64,000 nucleotides of DNA from Mikania micrantha (GCA_009363875.1 CM018680.1:11291625-11355624); one strand, 5' to 3'; shown: positions 32,856-45,023, counted from the first letter of the stretch. Notes: generated by a model not told the origin, from the letters alone. Translations and numbers: made by a program.

Positions 32856-33615
32856 TGCAGCAAACTACTTTTAGATACATATCACTTGCATGAGTTATCT
32901 GTTTACATTATGTGACAATATATCAACTTGAAAGTCCTTACACACCTCGAACCGTTTAGTTTGCTGTAATGCAAAGCGTGGTAGTTGGAAATAGATCTAT
33001 TAGGTTTGACAAACCTCACCTGGTAGATGGGATCTACGCAGGTGTTTGACTGACCAAACACATTTTTACTATTGTTGTGATAGACAATAGTGGCAAGGCG
33101 AAAACATGCTATAGCATGGCAACTAGTCAGCTTCGGTGTCGAACACGTATGTAAATAGTTTATATGACTAGCTATCATGACTGTGCATTTGTGATTATGT
33201 TATCTACAAACTTGTTATTCAAACTGATGTTTTGAACACTATGATTACTTAAAACCTGTGTTATGCACCAACCTTTGTGTTGACTTGATTTGCATGTTTT
33301 CTCAGGACGCTAAGGCGCGCGTAACAGCTGGCATGGACTAGGAAGATAGAGTCTCATGCATTATAAACTTTGAACATTTGAATTTGAATATTTCAGTATT
33401 TTGATTTGTAATGTTTTACTTATCAACAGTTTATTGGTTTTGATTTGAAACGCTTCCGCAACTTTTTGTAAACTCTGAATATTATGTTTTTAAAGACCAA
33501 CGTATGTTTTGAAATTCATATAGAGGTCTTCGCTATGTCTAATGATCTGAGATCCTGGTTTGTCACGTTCCCAAACGGTATGATTCCGTTAGTTGAAATT
33601 GGGGGTGTGACAGAT

Positions 33616-33628
33616 TGGTATCAGAGCC
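33616..33628 (+). promoter_or_regulatory. Primer-binding site, initiator tRNA-Met type
   Basis: TGGTATCAGAGCC three bases after the 5' LTR end matches the 3' end complement of plant initiator tRNA-Met. Confidence 0.9.
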
Positions 33629-33795
33629 ATTGGTTATAGCGAACTAGGTTTGCATTTGTAGACTTAGACTATGACTGTTAGACATTAGACACATCTGATT
33701 ATACGTATTGCTTAGAAATTACATATGACATTATGTAATTGACTTGTTTACGTATCCCATGGCACTGTACTTACATATGGTATTATGTAACAGGC

Positions 33796-34470
33796 ATGGC
33801 TTCATCATCAGTCCCATACATTATCATTGATGATTCCGAGGACGAGGAGCCGATAGTTCCGGCACCACCATCGTCACCACCACCACCCATTCCATCACCT
33901 CCACCGTATGAGATGGAGGACTCCGATCCAGAGGAGGATCCGGAGGAAGACCTAGAGGAGGATCCTGATGAGGATCCAGACGAGGATCCTGATGAGGACC
34001 CAGACGAGGATCCCGATGAGGATCCAGAGGAGGACCCGGATGAGGATCCGGCGGAGGAGGAGGAGGGCACTCAGCAGATTCCTACTGAGGGACCTTCCAT
34101 ACACTCACCACCAGCACTAGATGCTCCTGAGCCTAAGAGGCGAAGGACGGACGCCGAGGAGATCGCCAAATTGCGCGAGGACGTGGATACAGCAGAAGAG
34201 AAGCTCATAGAGAGATCTCAGGAGTTATGGGATGCCATTGAGAGGCAAGAGGAACTTGCCCATCTAGTTCATGACATGAGGGATGAGATGATTAATTTGA
34301 TTGGTCGTCTCGAAGATTCAGAGAACCGAGCTGAGATTTTGGAGGGTAGGATAGAAGCCTTGGAGGATTTGGTGGCCTCTGAGAATGAGGAAGAGGATGA
34401 GGAGGAGGAAGGAGAGGGCCCAGCACCAGTTGTTGAGTCCGATCCTGAGTCCACCGTTGAGGACGACTGA
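33796..34470 (+). CDS. Acidic coiled-coil accessory ORF upstream of gag
   Basis: 224 residues from ATG 33796 (MASSSVPYIIIDDSEDEE). A proline-rich stretch is followed by an acidic tract of EDPDEDP units (about residues 50-90), a basic cluster EPKRRRTDAEE (about 115-125) resembling a nuclear localisation signal, a predicted coiled coil (about 125-190) and an acidic tail. It lies between primer site and gag in the same orientation and is intact. GTAACAG|G just before the ATG could be a splice acceptor. I know no named family for it. Extra ORFs before gag exist in some plant gypsy lineages (for example ORF1 of Ogre), but similarity is not shown here. Confidence 0.7.
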   Translation: MASSSVPYIIIDDSEDEEPIVPAPPSSPPPPIPSPPPYEMEDSDPEEDPEEDLEEDPDEDPDEDPDEDPDEDPDEDPEEDPDEDPAEEEEGTQQIPTEGPSIHSPPALDAPEPKRRRTDAEEIAKLREDVDTAEEKLIERSQELWDAIERQEELAHLVHDMRDEMINLIGRLEDSENRAEILEGRIEALEDLVASENEEEDEEEEGEGPAPVVESDPESTVEDD

Positions 34471-34726
34471 TTATTTCTCTTTTATTTTTGTTTTTGTTTT
34501 GTTTAAACTTATTAGGAACGGGTTGTGTTCCTACAGTAGTAGTTTAAAATTTTGTATTTCATTTCAAAAGTATTGTACTCATAGAAAGTTTCTATTTATG
34601 GAAGAATTATTGTTTGTTTCCGACAACTGTGTTGATTATATTACATGTTGTGTTTATTGTTTTTACCTACACATGTCAAAATTGGATTTTGATTATGCGC
34701 TAACATTTCTTGTAAATAGGAAGGAA

Positions 34727-37700
34727 ATGGCTGAGGGAAACGTACATATGACAGTTGCTGAGCTCAACGAGCTGATTAACAACAGAGTTACGGAGGCAAT
34801 TGCACAATATGCGCAGACACACAACATAGGGCCACATGGTCCAGCTGGGGGATTAGTTAACCCGCAGGCATGCACGTTCAAGATGTTCTTGGACTGTAAG
34901 CCACACAACTTCAAAGGGTCGGAGGGGGCCATAGGACTTCTCCGATGGATTGAAAAGGCAGAGTCTGTGTTCGAAATGTGCAACTGCCCTGATGAAAGCA
35001 AGGTGAAATTTGCTACTGGAACATTAGAGGGTCCGGCACTGACTTGGTGGAACTCCAATGTTCAGACTCTGGGGTTGGGGGAAGCAAATGCGTTGACATG
35101 GAACAACTTCAAAACTTTACTGCAAGAGGAGTATTGTCCTCGCAGTGAAATGCAGAAGTTGGAGGAGGAATATTGGCACCTCAAGATGGAGGGGTCAAAC
35201 ATTGAAGAGTACACGACCAGATCGCATGAACTGGCCAGACTGCTACCACACATGGCTACTCCAGTCAGTAAGTGGATTGAACGGTACATTGGAGGACTAG
35301 TGCCTCAGATTCAGGGGATGGTTACTTCAGCAAATCCCACCACCATCCAACAAGCTGTTCGTCTAGCGCATCAGCTTACTGATCAGGCAGTGTTACAGGG
35401 AACCCTGCCTAAGCGGACATCTACTACTAAGGTAGGAGATCACAAGAGGAAGTGGGAAAGCAACAACTTCAAAGGTAACAACCAACAGCAGAACAGGAAG
35501 CAGGACTCAAATAAGTCCTATCATAATTCCAACAGTGGCCAACAATCATCATCATCGGGGGGCTATATTGGTAAGCACCCCAAGTGCAACAGGTGTGGTT
35601 ACCATCATGCGGGTAACCAATGTGACAGAGCGAAGTGCCAGAGGTGTGGCAAGATTGGGCATGCGGCTAAAGATTGTCGCGGAGAGCTGCAGAACCACAA
35701 TAACAACCAGAATAACAATCAAAACAACGTGCAGAAGGGTTGTTTTGAGTGCGGCAAGATGGGGCATTTCAAGAAAGATTGCCCACAACTTAAGAAAGGC
35801 GGGGACAACAATGGTAATGGTAATAGAAATGGCAACGGTAATGGCAATGGCACCAACAACAACAACAACAATAATAACAACAACAACGGTGCTAGAGGCA
35901 GGGCGTTCGTGATTGGAGGACGTCAAGCGCGGGAGGATCCCAACATTGTTACGGGTACGTTCCTCTTAAATAATCACTATGCCTCTATGTTATTTGACAC
36001 TGGTGCCGACCGGAGTTTTGTATCTAGTTCACTTGCTAAGTCACTAGATGTTAGTCCCACAGCCTTAGATAGTCCCTATACTGTGGAATTAGCTGATGGT
36101 AAGTTGATTGTAGTAGAAAACATTTATAAGGGATGTATCCTTGATTTGATGGGTCAGACATTAGAGATTGATTTGATGCCTATTGCCTTAGGCAGTTTTG
36201 ATGTAGTCATTGGCATGGACTGGTTGTCCAAGAACCAGGCTGAAATTGTATGCCATGAAAAGATTGTTCGCATACCTCTTCCGCAGGGAGAGACATTATA
36301 TGTACAAGGCGAGAAGAGCAGTACGCCACTGCGTCTCATATCTTGTATGAAAGCACACAAATGTCTGCGGAAAGGTCATATGGCGGTTATAGCACTTATA
36401 ACTGAAAAGCCGGTAACTGAGAAGAAGATTGAAGATATACCAATAGTTTGTGAATTTCCAGAGGTGTTTCCAGAAGACTTGCCGGGATTACCGCCTGTCC
36501 GACAGGTGGAATTCCGAATCGATCTTACACCAGACGCAGCACCGATAGCTAGGGCGCCTTATCGACTTGCACCGTCAGAAATGCAAGAGTTATCCACACA
36601 ATTGCAAGAGTTGTTGGATAAGGGATTCATACGACCTAGTTTTTCACCATGGGGAGCTCCAGTATTGTTTGTAAAGAAGAAGGACGGAACTTTCCGGATG
36701 TGTATCGATTATCGGGAATTGAATAAGGTCACTATCAAGAACCGGTATCCGTTACCCAGGATTGACGATCTGTTCGATCAATTGCAAGGTTCGAGTTACT
36801 ACTCGAAGATTGATCTCAGGTCGGGTTATCATCAATTAAGAGTCCAGGAGGAGGATATTCCAAAGACAGCATTCAGGACGCGCTATGGCCATTATGAGTT
36901 CTTGGTCATGCCATTTGGGTTGACAAACGCTCCAGCTGTATTCATGGATCTCATGAATCGTGTTTGTAAACCATATCTTGATAAGTTTGTCATTGTTTTC
37001 ATCGATGACATTCTCATATATTCAAAGTCTGAGGAAGAACATGCTGAACATCTTTGATTGCTACTAGAGTTACTGAAACAGGAACAACTGTACGCTAAGT
37101 TCTCGAAATGTGATTTCTGGATGCGAGAAGTACAGTTCTTGGGTCATATAGTTAATGAAAAGGGTATACATGTTGATCCAGCGAAGATTGAAGCGATTAA
37201 GAATTGGGAAGCGCCAAAGACCCCTACCGAGGTACGACAATTCCTTGGTTTGGCGGGTTATTATCGACGATTCATTGAGGGTTTCTCAAAGATCGCTCAA
37301 CCACTTACAGCTCTTACGCACAAGGGAACAAAGTACAACTGGACGGATAAACAGGAAGCTGCATTCCAGTTATTGAAACAGAAACTCTGCAATGCACCGA
37401 TTCTGTCCTTACCGGAAGGAACGGAAGACTTTGCGGTGTATTGTGACGCATCTGGACAGGGTTTGGGATGTGTGTTGATGCAACGGGATAAAGTGATCGC
37501 TTATGCTTCCAGACAACTACGAACACACGAAAAGAATTACACTACTCATGACTTGGAGTTAGGAGCAGTGGTTTTTGCCTTGAAAATTTGGAGGCATTAC
37601 TTGTATGGAACTAAGTGCACTATTTATACTGATCATAAGAGTTTGCAACATATCTTTGATCAGAAAGAGCTTAATATGAGGCAACGACGATGGGTTGAGT

Positions 37701-39286
37701 TGTTGAACGATTATGAGTGTGCGATTAAGTATCACCCGGGAAAGGCTAATGTGGTAGCCGATGCTTTAAGCAGAAAGGATACTTCAACAAGACGGGTTCG
37801 TGCACTTATGATGACAATACATACTGACTTACCTGATAAGGTACGCAGTGCTCAGATCGAGGCCTTGAAAAAGGAAAATTTGGTACATGAATCCTTACGA
37901 GGAATGGAAGAACAGTTGGATACGAATGCTGATGGAATTCGTTATTTCGTTAACCGAATGTGGATACCTTTGTATGGAGGTTTAAGGGAACTCGTGATGG
38001 ATGAAGCGCACAAGTCCAGATATTCAGTCCATCCGGGATCAGACAAGATGTACCATGACTTGAAGGCACTGTATTGGTGGCCTCACATGAAAGCTGATAT
38101 TGCTAAGTACGTTAGCAAATGTTTGACTTGTTCGAAAGTCAAAGTTGAATATCAGAAGCCATCTGGTTTATTGCAACAACCAGAGATACCGATGTGGAAA
38201 TGGGAACAGATTTCGATGGATTTCATCACTAAGTTACCCCGTACACCGAGCGGTTGTGATACGATATGGGTAATTGTCGATCGATTAACGAAATCTGCAC
38301 ATTTCTTAGCGATCAAAGAAACTGACAAGATGGAGAAGTTGACTCGTATTTACATTAAGGAAGTAGTAGCACGGCATGGTGTGCCAATCTCTATCATATC
38401 AGATCGGGATGCCCGGTTTACTTCCAACTTTTGGAAATCTCTTCATAAGTCATTGGGGACTCGCTTGGATATGAGTACCGCTTATCATCCACAGACCGAC
38501 GGTCAAAGTGAACGAACGATTCAAACGCTCGAGGATATGTTACGAGCTTGTGTAATTGATTTTGGTGATAGCTGGGAGAATCATTTACCGTTGGTGGAAT
38601 TCTCTTACAACAACAGTTATCATACAAGTATTCAAGCAGCACCGTTTGAAGCTTTGTATGGTCGCAAATGTCGTTCACCAGTTTGCTGGGCTGAAATTGG
38701 TGACAGTCAGATAACCGGTCCTGAACTGGTGCACGAAACAACAGAAAAGATAGTTCAAATTCGGAACCGTATGGCAGCGGCTCGAGATCGTCAGAAGAGT
38801 TATGCAGACAAACGTCGCAAGCCGTTGGAATTTCAAGTAGGAGACCGAGTTCTTCTAAAAGTATCACCTTGGAAAGGTGTGATACGATTCGGCAAGCGCG
38901 GGAAGCTTAGTCCACGTTACGTAGGACCTTTTGAGATTCTGAAAAGGATTGGTCCGGTTGCGTATCAACTCAAACTACCGGATGAACTCAGTGGAGTTCA
39001 TGATGTGTTTCATGTGTCGAATTTAAAGAAATGTCTTTCTGATGAGACATTGATTGTACCATTGGAAGAAATACAAGTAGATGAACAGTTGCGATTCATT
39101 GAAGAACCAGCGGAAATCATGGACCGAGAGGTCAAACAACTGAAGCAAAGCAAGATTCCGATAGTCAAAGTCCGATGGAATTCAAGACGGGGTCCTGAAT
39201 TCACATGGGAACGAGAAGATCAAATGATGAAGAAATATCCTCATCTATTCAAGACAGCTACTGCTAACACTGAGAGCGCACGTTAA
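34727..39286 (+). CDS. Ty3/gypsy chromovirus gag-pol polyprotein, one in-frame stop
   Basis: About 1,519 codons from ATG 34727 (MAEGNVHMTVAELNELI); the upstream part of the open frame overlaps the acidic ORF and is unlikely to be used. Gag domain about 34860-35420; zinc knuckles with CQRCGKIGHAAKDC and CFECGKMGHFKKDC (35585-35790); protease FDTGADRSF (about 35993); RT with LPRIDDLFDQLQGSSYYSKI and FIDDILIYS (about 37000); RNase H FAVYCDASGQGLG (about 37430); integrase HHCC (38010-38145) and catalytic DFITKLP, SDRDARF, QSERTIQTLE; chromodomain-like tail ending FTWERED (about 39210). TGA at 37055-37057 cuts it just after the RT. Confidence 0.93.
37055..37057 (+). other. In-frame TGA in chromovirus pol
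   Basis: The frame is open on both sides in the same phase (34727-37054 and 37058-39286). The stop falls between the RT catalytic core and the RT connection/RNase H region. Relatives usually have arginine here, and a CpG C-to-T transition would give TGA. That origin is inference. Confidence 0.85.
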
Positions 39287-39824
39287 ATTTCGGGACGAAA
39301 TTCCTTCAACAAGGGGATGACGTGATGTTTCACACATCAACACTGCAATTTTCAAATTGTAAGCACAAACATTTTATTTATTCAATTGATTTTGTTACAA
39401 ACATTTGTGCTACATTACATTTTATATGTTTTATGTGCTACATTTCATATGTTACATGTTATGGTAGTACATACACGATTGATTACATACATTTCACTAT
39501 GTGCGGGGTTGCATAGTACACTCACTATATTACATACACGATTGATTACATACATTTCACTATGTGCAGGGTTGCATAGTACACTCACTATATCAAACAA
39601 GTCACAGTTAGGTGAACTAACTAGTGTACACGCAAAACAGTTACATTGAAAGATCACAATTGAGTTGTGATGTTGCAAGCATTAGACTTTGTATGTGAGT
39701 ACACACAAGCACACAGAATGATCAAATCACACTAACACGTACGATTTAAACTCGTAAGTAGTTTCCTAACTACTCTTAACACTTACTAATTTTCGGGACG
39801 AAAATTCCTTCAACAAGGGGATGA
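39287..39824 (+). other. 3' UTR with duplicated polypurine-tract block and 63-bp tandem repeat
   Basis: TTTCGGGACGAAATTCCTTC with AAGGGGATGA occurs right after the pol stop (39290-39320) and again right before the 3' LTR (39789-39824). Between them lies a 63-bp unit in two copies (39470-39532 and 39533-39595, starting CATACACGATTGATTACAT). Only the second tract adjoins TGTGACA and can be the functional plus-strand primer. Confidence 0.85.
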
Positions 39825-42678
39825 TGTGACAATCCGACTTTTCACACTAACCTTGTTAACGGGAGTTGGTGCTATCACAGGCCCAACAAGGCCAATCAAG
39901 GCCCAATAAGACCAATGAAGGTCCAACAGGCCCAACAAGGCCAATCAAGGCCCAATAAGGCCAATAAAGGCCCAACAAAAATTAAAGAAGGCCCGGTAAG
40001 GCCCAATGGAGTCTATGAAGGCCCAACAAAGTCTAGTAGGCCTAATAAGATTAATTTAGGCCCAAGGAAAACAAGGAAGGCCCAATTAGATCAAACAAGG
40101 TTAAAGTAGGCCCATTAAGGCCCAAGGTAAACAAAGTAGGCCATGGAAGGCCAAGGCAGGCCCAGGAAGGCCCAGTGAGGCCCAATTGTATTTAAGAGGC
40201 CCAATTGGATAAATCAAGCTTGAAACTAGTTCAATTGTGCCGTTTAGTGACAATTAGGAATTTTGAGTTCAATTTGGTAAACCGAAATATTAGGTTTTGT
40301 TAGAAATCAAATCCAAAGGTTTAGAAATTATTGAAATCAGTTTCAATACATTTTAAATTGTTAAGTTTAGGTTGGAAATTGATTTAAAGTTTCAATTTTG
40401 ACCTTAGAGGTCAAAATTCGAATGGGATCATCAATTAAATCCGAAATTTGTTGTCATTATAGTGAAATTGATTGAAGAAAACTGTCAATCATCATTTATT
40501 AATGAATAGTAACAGCAATCACACGTTATTGGAGCATTAAGTCGGGGAATTAAACTCAAATGACACCCAAGAGTTGTAACCGTAGATACCCATGATCAAA
40601 TTCGTTAAATTTGATTATGATATTCACAATTGAGGTTTCTTAACACCTAGTCGGCACATTCAGAAAATACTACAACCAACAATTTGATTTCAAGAGGCTC
40701 GAACAGAAGATTTGATCGCGAGGGAGGCCGAACTAGGGCTCGAAGTTGTTCGACTACAATTCGACATCAAAACAGGTTGGTAAATCATCCTACACCTTCT
40801 AAAAGAGCCGAATAAGGATTATTACAGATCAATTTCAACTGATATCATCGTTTTCATAGAATTCAAGTAAGTAGGGTTCATAAAGAAAACGTTTTGGGGA
40901 TTTTGTATTAAATGGACTTGATATTCAAATCAAATGGCATGGGTAGTTCCAGAAAGTTCCGATTAAAGTTAATGTTATGTCAATTTCATTTTAGAACTAA
41001 GAATTGATAGATTTTAGTTCTAGGGTTCATACTTCAAAAACGAATTGGGGGATTTGGTTAAAATGGATTTAGGAATCGAATTAAATGTTATCAGTAGTTT
41101 CAGACAACCTCGATTAAGCATAATATAGTTTCAATTTGTAGTTTCAATAATGAATTGGATGAATTCGATGTTAGGGTTCTTAAGATGAATAAATTTTTGG
41201 GTTTTTGATGCAAATTGATATGGTAGTCGAAATTGATTAATCATAAAGGTTCGGAATTTGTTGTTCAATGAAAACCCTATGGTTTTAGTTTGGATCAGAA
41301 TCGAATTCATGGTCAATTGGAGTATGATTGCTTCGGCTATATTAAGGAATAGGATTTGGGTTGGAAGAGGAATTAAAACAATTAATTTTCTGATATATAA
41401 CGCGATACCCTAGCGGGCGAGATGGTTAGAGGCTTGTGTGTTAGTGTTGAGGGTCGCGGGTTCGAGTCCCGGCCCAACCAAATTTTTGGGTTTTAATGTT
41501 TAGTTTGTATTTTGAGCATAACTTATTCGTTTCAAGTCCGTTTTCATCCGTTCAAGTTGCGTTGGAACCGTAACGAGAATACGAACGTGTTGAAATGATA
41601 AAATTCATATTTTAATCCGAACACGAAATCGCGTATAATTACGATTAATTGAATAAAATCAAATATGATTTTATTTAAACGATTTCAAAAGCACGCGTAC
41701 TTTCGTATGCACATTCTTAGCAAATCCAACATACGTGTGTTGACACGTATGTGATTTTAAGCACAAAACGATTATTCGAATAACACTAGGTTATTGTTTA
41801 AACACAGATTCTTCGTAGAAGGATTTCTTTCACGAGCTTTTAGTGTGTGATCATTCTGCTAAAATCAAAGGTGCGTACACGGCCCTTTCTTATTTTAAAC
41901 TGTTTTGGGGGAGAAAACATGTGCAGCAAACTACTTTTAGATACATATCACTTGCATGAGTTATCTGTTTACATTATGTGACAATATATCAACTTGAAAG
42001 TCCTTACACACCTCGAACCGTTTAGTTTGCTGTAATGCAAAGCGTGGTAGTTGGAAATAGATCTATTAGGTTTGACAAACCTCACCTGGTAGATGGGATC
42101 TACGCAGGTGTTTGACTGACCAAACACATTTTTACTATTGTTGTGATAGACAATAGTGGCAAGGCGAAAACATGCTATAGCATGGCAACTAGTCAGCTTC
42201 GGTGTCGAACACGTATGTAAATAGTTTATATGACTAGCTATCATGACTGTGCATTTGTGATTATGTTATCTACAAACTTGTTATTCAAACTGATGTTTTG
42301 AACACTATGATTACTTAAAACCTGTGTTATGCACCAACCTTTGTGTTGACTTGATTTGCATGTTTTCTCAGGACGCTAAGGCGCGCGTAACAGCTGGCAT
42401 GGACTAGGAAGATAGAGTCTCATGCATTATAAACTTTGAACATTTGAATTTGAATATTTCAGTATTTTGATTTGTAATGTTTTACTTATCAACAGTTTAT
42501 TGGTTTTGATTTGAAACGCTTCCGCAACTTTTTGTAAACTCTGAATATTATGTTTTTAAAGACCAACGTATGTTTTGAAATTCATATAGAGGTCTTCGCT
42601 ATGTCTAATGATCTGAGATCCTGGTTTGTCACGTTCCCAAACGGTATGATTCCGTTAGTTGAAATTGGGGGTGTGACA
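39825..42678 (+). repeat. 3' LTR of Tekay-type element
   Basis: 2,854 bp, same features as the 5' LTR: GGCCCA array 39881-40209, tRNA-like block 41407-41480, donor module 41868-41921. It ends GTGTGACA at 42678, followed by CCATA. Confidence 0.95.
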
Positions 42679-43025
42679 CCATAATCCAGAAGTGCTTTGC
42701 TAACTTGTAGTTCCCCAATTTGGATTGGAATGAGGGGTGCTCCTACATCTCACTCTTCTTCTAAATCATTATCCTTTCCTTCTTGACATGTGCTCACTGT
42801 GCTTATGTGCACGTTGCTTGTATTATTTGCTCCGGATGTTTGATGTTGTGGGTAGATTTTTGTATCACTTGGCAGTTTACCTTTATCTGGGGTTGCAAGT
42901 TGCTTTGCCAATTGTCCCAATTGTTTAGCATATGATTCATTTGTCTTTTGTTGCAGCTCTTGTTTCTGCACCACTCCAGTTAGCATCAGTCTTAGCTCAT
43001 TGATTTGATTTGCAATGTCTTCCAT
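42679..43025 (-). pseudogene. Athila gag C-terminal spacer to protease start
   Basis: The minus frame MEDIANQINELRLMLTGVVQ continues with KQLGQLAKQLATPDKGKLPS, a heptad-like region typical between Athila gag and protease. Further down, near 42700-42684, it reads SKALLDYG, which places the active-site aspartate beside the nested insertion. A frame break lies between. Confidence 0.7.
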
Positions 43026-43246
43026 TGAGATGTTATTCCCTTGTTGACTTCCTTGGAATTGATTCGGCTTCCTTGTTTTTGTTGGAAGTTTCTTGATGCT
43101 CCTTGTTAATATTCACCTTGTTGATATCCACCTTGCCCACTTCCTTGTCCTACTTGATTGTAGTTCCCCCTCTGGTAGTTGTTTTGATTATAATTCTGCT
43201 GACGATTCTGGTAAGAGGATCCTTGACCACCTTGTTGATTGTTACC

Positions 43247-44731
43247 CTAAAAGTTTGGATTCAACTGGTTAGATGAATTACCATATCGAAAATTAGGGTG
43301 ATTTTTCAAACCCGGCTGGTAAGTATTCAAGTTCATATCATTCTGAAATGAGCCTTGTATTTGGTTCATTTCCTCATTCCTGCCCATGTTCATCATGCAA
43401 TCTGGCTCCAAGTGACCTATATCACCACCAAAATTGCAAACATCAAAAACATTAGCAACATTAGAACTACTCTTACCTGAATTCCTGTTGAAGTTTGCTA
43501 TTTGTCTCTCTAAGGCCTCGAATCTCTCCTTTGTCACATACTCTCTGCCCAGTTTCCTATGACATGTTTGGCCTTCCTACTTGCTGAAGCTTGAGTCTTT
43601 GATCCCTAACTTACTATCTCCAGTAACTCCCAATCATCATCTTCTAAATTTTTCAAGAAGGTTCCATTGCTACTAGAAATTACAAACTTCAGGTCTTCTG
43701 GTGTTAGGCCATCTTAGAAGGCTTTGATCAATTCCTACTTTGGAATCTGGTGATGTGGGCAAAATCTTAGCAACTCCTTGAATCAAGTGAATGCTTCATG
43801 TAGTAATTCACCCGATTGTTGTTGGAAAGTTCGGATGGCATTCTGGGTCTCACTCGTCTTGCTGATGGGGTAATATTCATCCAAGAATAGTTGCTGCATC
43901 TCCTCCCATTAATAAATACTACCAGAGGGTAGTGTGTGAAACCACTGTTTAGCCCTTTCCTTCAAGGAGAATTGGAAGAGATTTAGTTTGACCTCATCCG
44001 GTGTGAATCCTTGGCCACTAATAGTGCTCATATTGCACCAAATTCAGACAAATGGACATATAGTTCTTCAGTTATTATCCCTCTAAAATTAGGAATAATA
44101 GCCAAGTATTGTGGCCTGATCTCAAAGGACCTTCCTTTCAGCAGTGAGGTACAATGGGTGAGGGATTTTGAGTCACCGTCGACCTGAAGTGGCTATCAAC
44201 TCCTTGAACACAAGCCCTATGATTCCATTTTTGACCGGGTTTGTTGTAATGGTTATAACCCCATCTTCCATTGTAATTGTTCATGGGTGGTTGCCTATTC
44301 CACCCTTTTGGTCCATTCCACCCACCTTGCCCATGATTATTGTATTTTGATTATTTGGTGGGCCTTTTGGTTGCCAATTGCCATCATGATACTCCCCATG
44401 GGGTGGATAATTGTTGTTGACTTCTTCTTTATACAATTCATCATGCCAAGACCCATGTTCTCTAGAGTCGCTTCCATCACCTGAGATGTGCTCCTCATCT
44501 TGAAAGTTGTTCCCATGATTTGCTCCTTGATTTGGATTATTGAACAACGGGTTCTGTGTCATCCTTAGGTTAGGCATGGCATTAGGAGGTACATTTGGTG
44601 GAGGGTTGTTTTGGTTGAAGGGATTTGGTGGGATATTATTTGGGTTTTGGATTTGGTGGGGCAATTTGAACTAATTGGTTGAATGGTGGAATTGGTGGTG
44701 GTGGTGGTTTTTGGTTATTTTGATCAGCCAT
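43247..44731 (-). pseudogene. Athila gag, heavily mutated
   Basis: Starts MADQNNQKPPPPP at 44731, shifts frame near 44665 and continues with an N/P-rich region (44664-44281). The gag core follows at about 44000-43600, with ELLHEAFT, FKELLRFCPHHQIP, DGLTPEDLKF and LEDDDWELLEIVS separated by stop codons. Then comes a CCHC-like CNFGGDIGHLEPDC (about 43440). Several stops look like TGG to TGA or TAG changes, as expected from methylated-cytosine decay. Confidence 0.75.
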
Positions 44732-45002
44732 AGTAGCCGAAAGATTTGAGCTCTCTCAGGTTTGATTCATGTTCCTTGAACCCGGAGTAACTATCCAATC
44801 TAATCTTTGTATTGCCCGATTTATCCTTGCGGTTTTCTCAATCTCTGGACCAAATTCTAATGGTGATTCACGTCCTGAAAACAGAATATGCATGCAATCA
44901 ACATGTTACCTGCACACTTATACCTCGCGTAACAAAGAAAAGATTATAAATGAAAACTATAGCAAAAACCTAATAAATCAATTAAGAAAAACCAAGCGCA
45001 CT

Positions 45003-45023
45003 AACTCCCCAGCAACGGCACCA
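45003..45023 (-). promoter_or_regulatory. Primer-binding site, tRNA-Asp type (Athila)
   Basis: The minus strand reads TGGTGCCGTTGCTGGGGAG five bases inside the 5' LTR. The intact Athila form is TGGCGCCGTTGCCGGGGA, so two C-to-T changes are visible. Confidence 0.85.

Larger units (their letters stand above)
30761..33612 (+). repeat. 5' LTR of Tekay-type element
   Basis: It has a GGCCCA array at 30817-31145, a TATA-like GATATATAA at about 32325-32333, a tRNA-like block at 32341-32414, a donor-plus-hairpin module at 32801-32855 and an acceptor-like TGTTTTCTCAG|G at about 33305. It is followed directly by the primer-binding site. Confidence 0.95.
30761..42678 (+). mobile_element. Complete Tekay/Del-type chromovirus, young insertion
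   Basis: 11,918 bp. LTRs of 2,852 and 2,854 bp start TGTGACAATCCG and end GGGGTGTGACA. The target duplication is CCATA (30756-30760 and 42679-42683). Order: LTR, tRNA-Met primer site, acidic ORF, gag-protease-RT-RNase H-integrase-chromodomain-like tail, polypurine tract, LTR. Comparing the LTRs by eye I find four single-base length changes in homopolymers (near 31843, 32138, 32417 and 32816) and no substitution. The single polyprotein lesion is an in-frame stop at 37055. Confidence 0.95.

Noticed and set aside
33783..34070. Ser/Gly-repeat protein on the minus strand
   Set aside because: Shadow of the EDPDEDP repeats of the plus-strand acidic ORF.
30851..40109. Identical 64-codon frames at 30851-31045 and 39915-40109 as a gene
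   Set aside because: They are translations of the GGCCCA array in the two LTRs, without a coding signature.
32903..42244. Identical 91-codon minus frames at 32903-33178 and 41969-42244
   Set aside because: Antisense frames in the two LTR copies; identity reflects LTR duplication, not coding constraint.
30761..42678. Segmental duplication explaining the two 2.85-kb direct repeats
   Set aside because: Primer site, polypurine tract, TG/CA ends and a 5-bp duplication show they are LTRs of one element.
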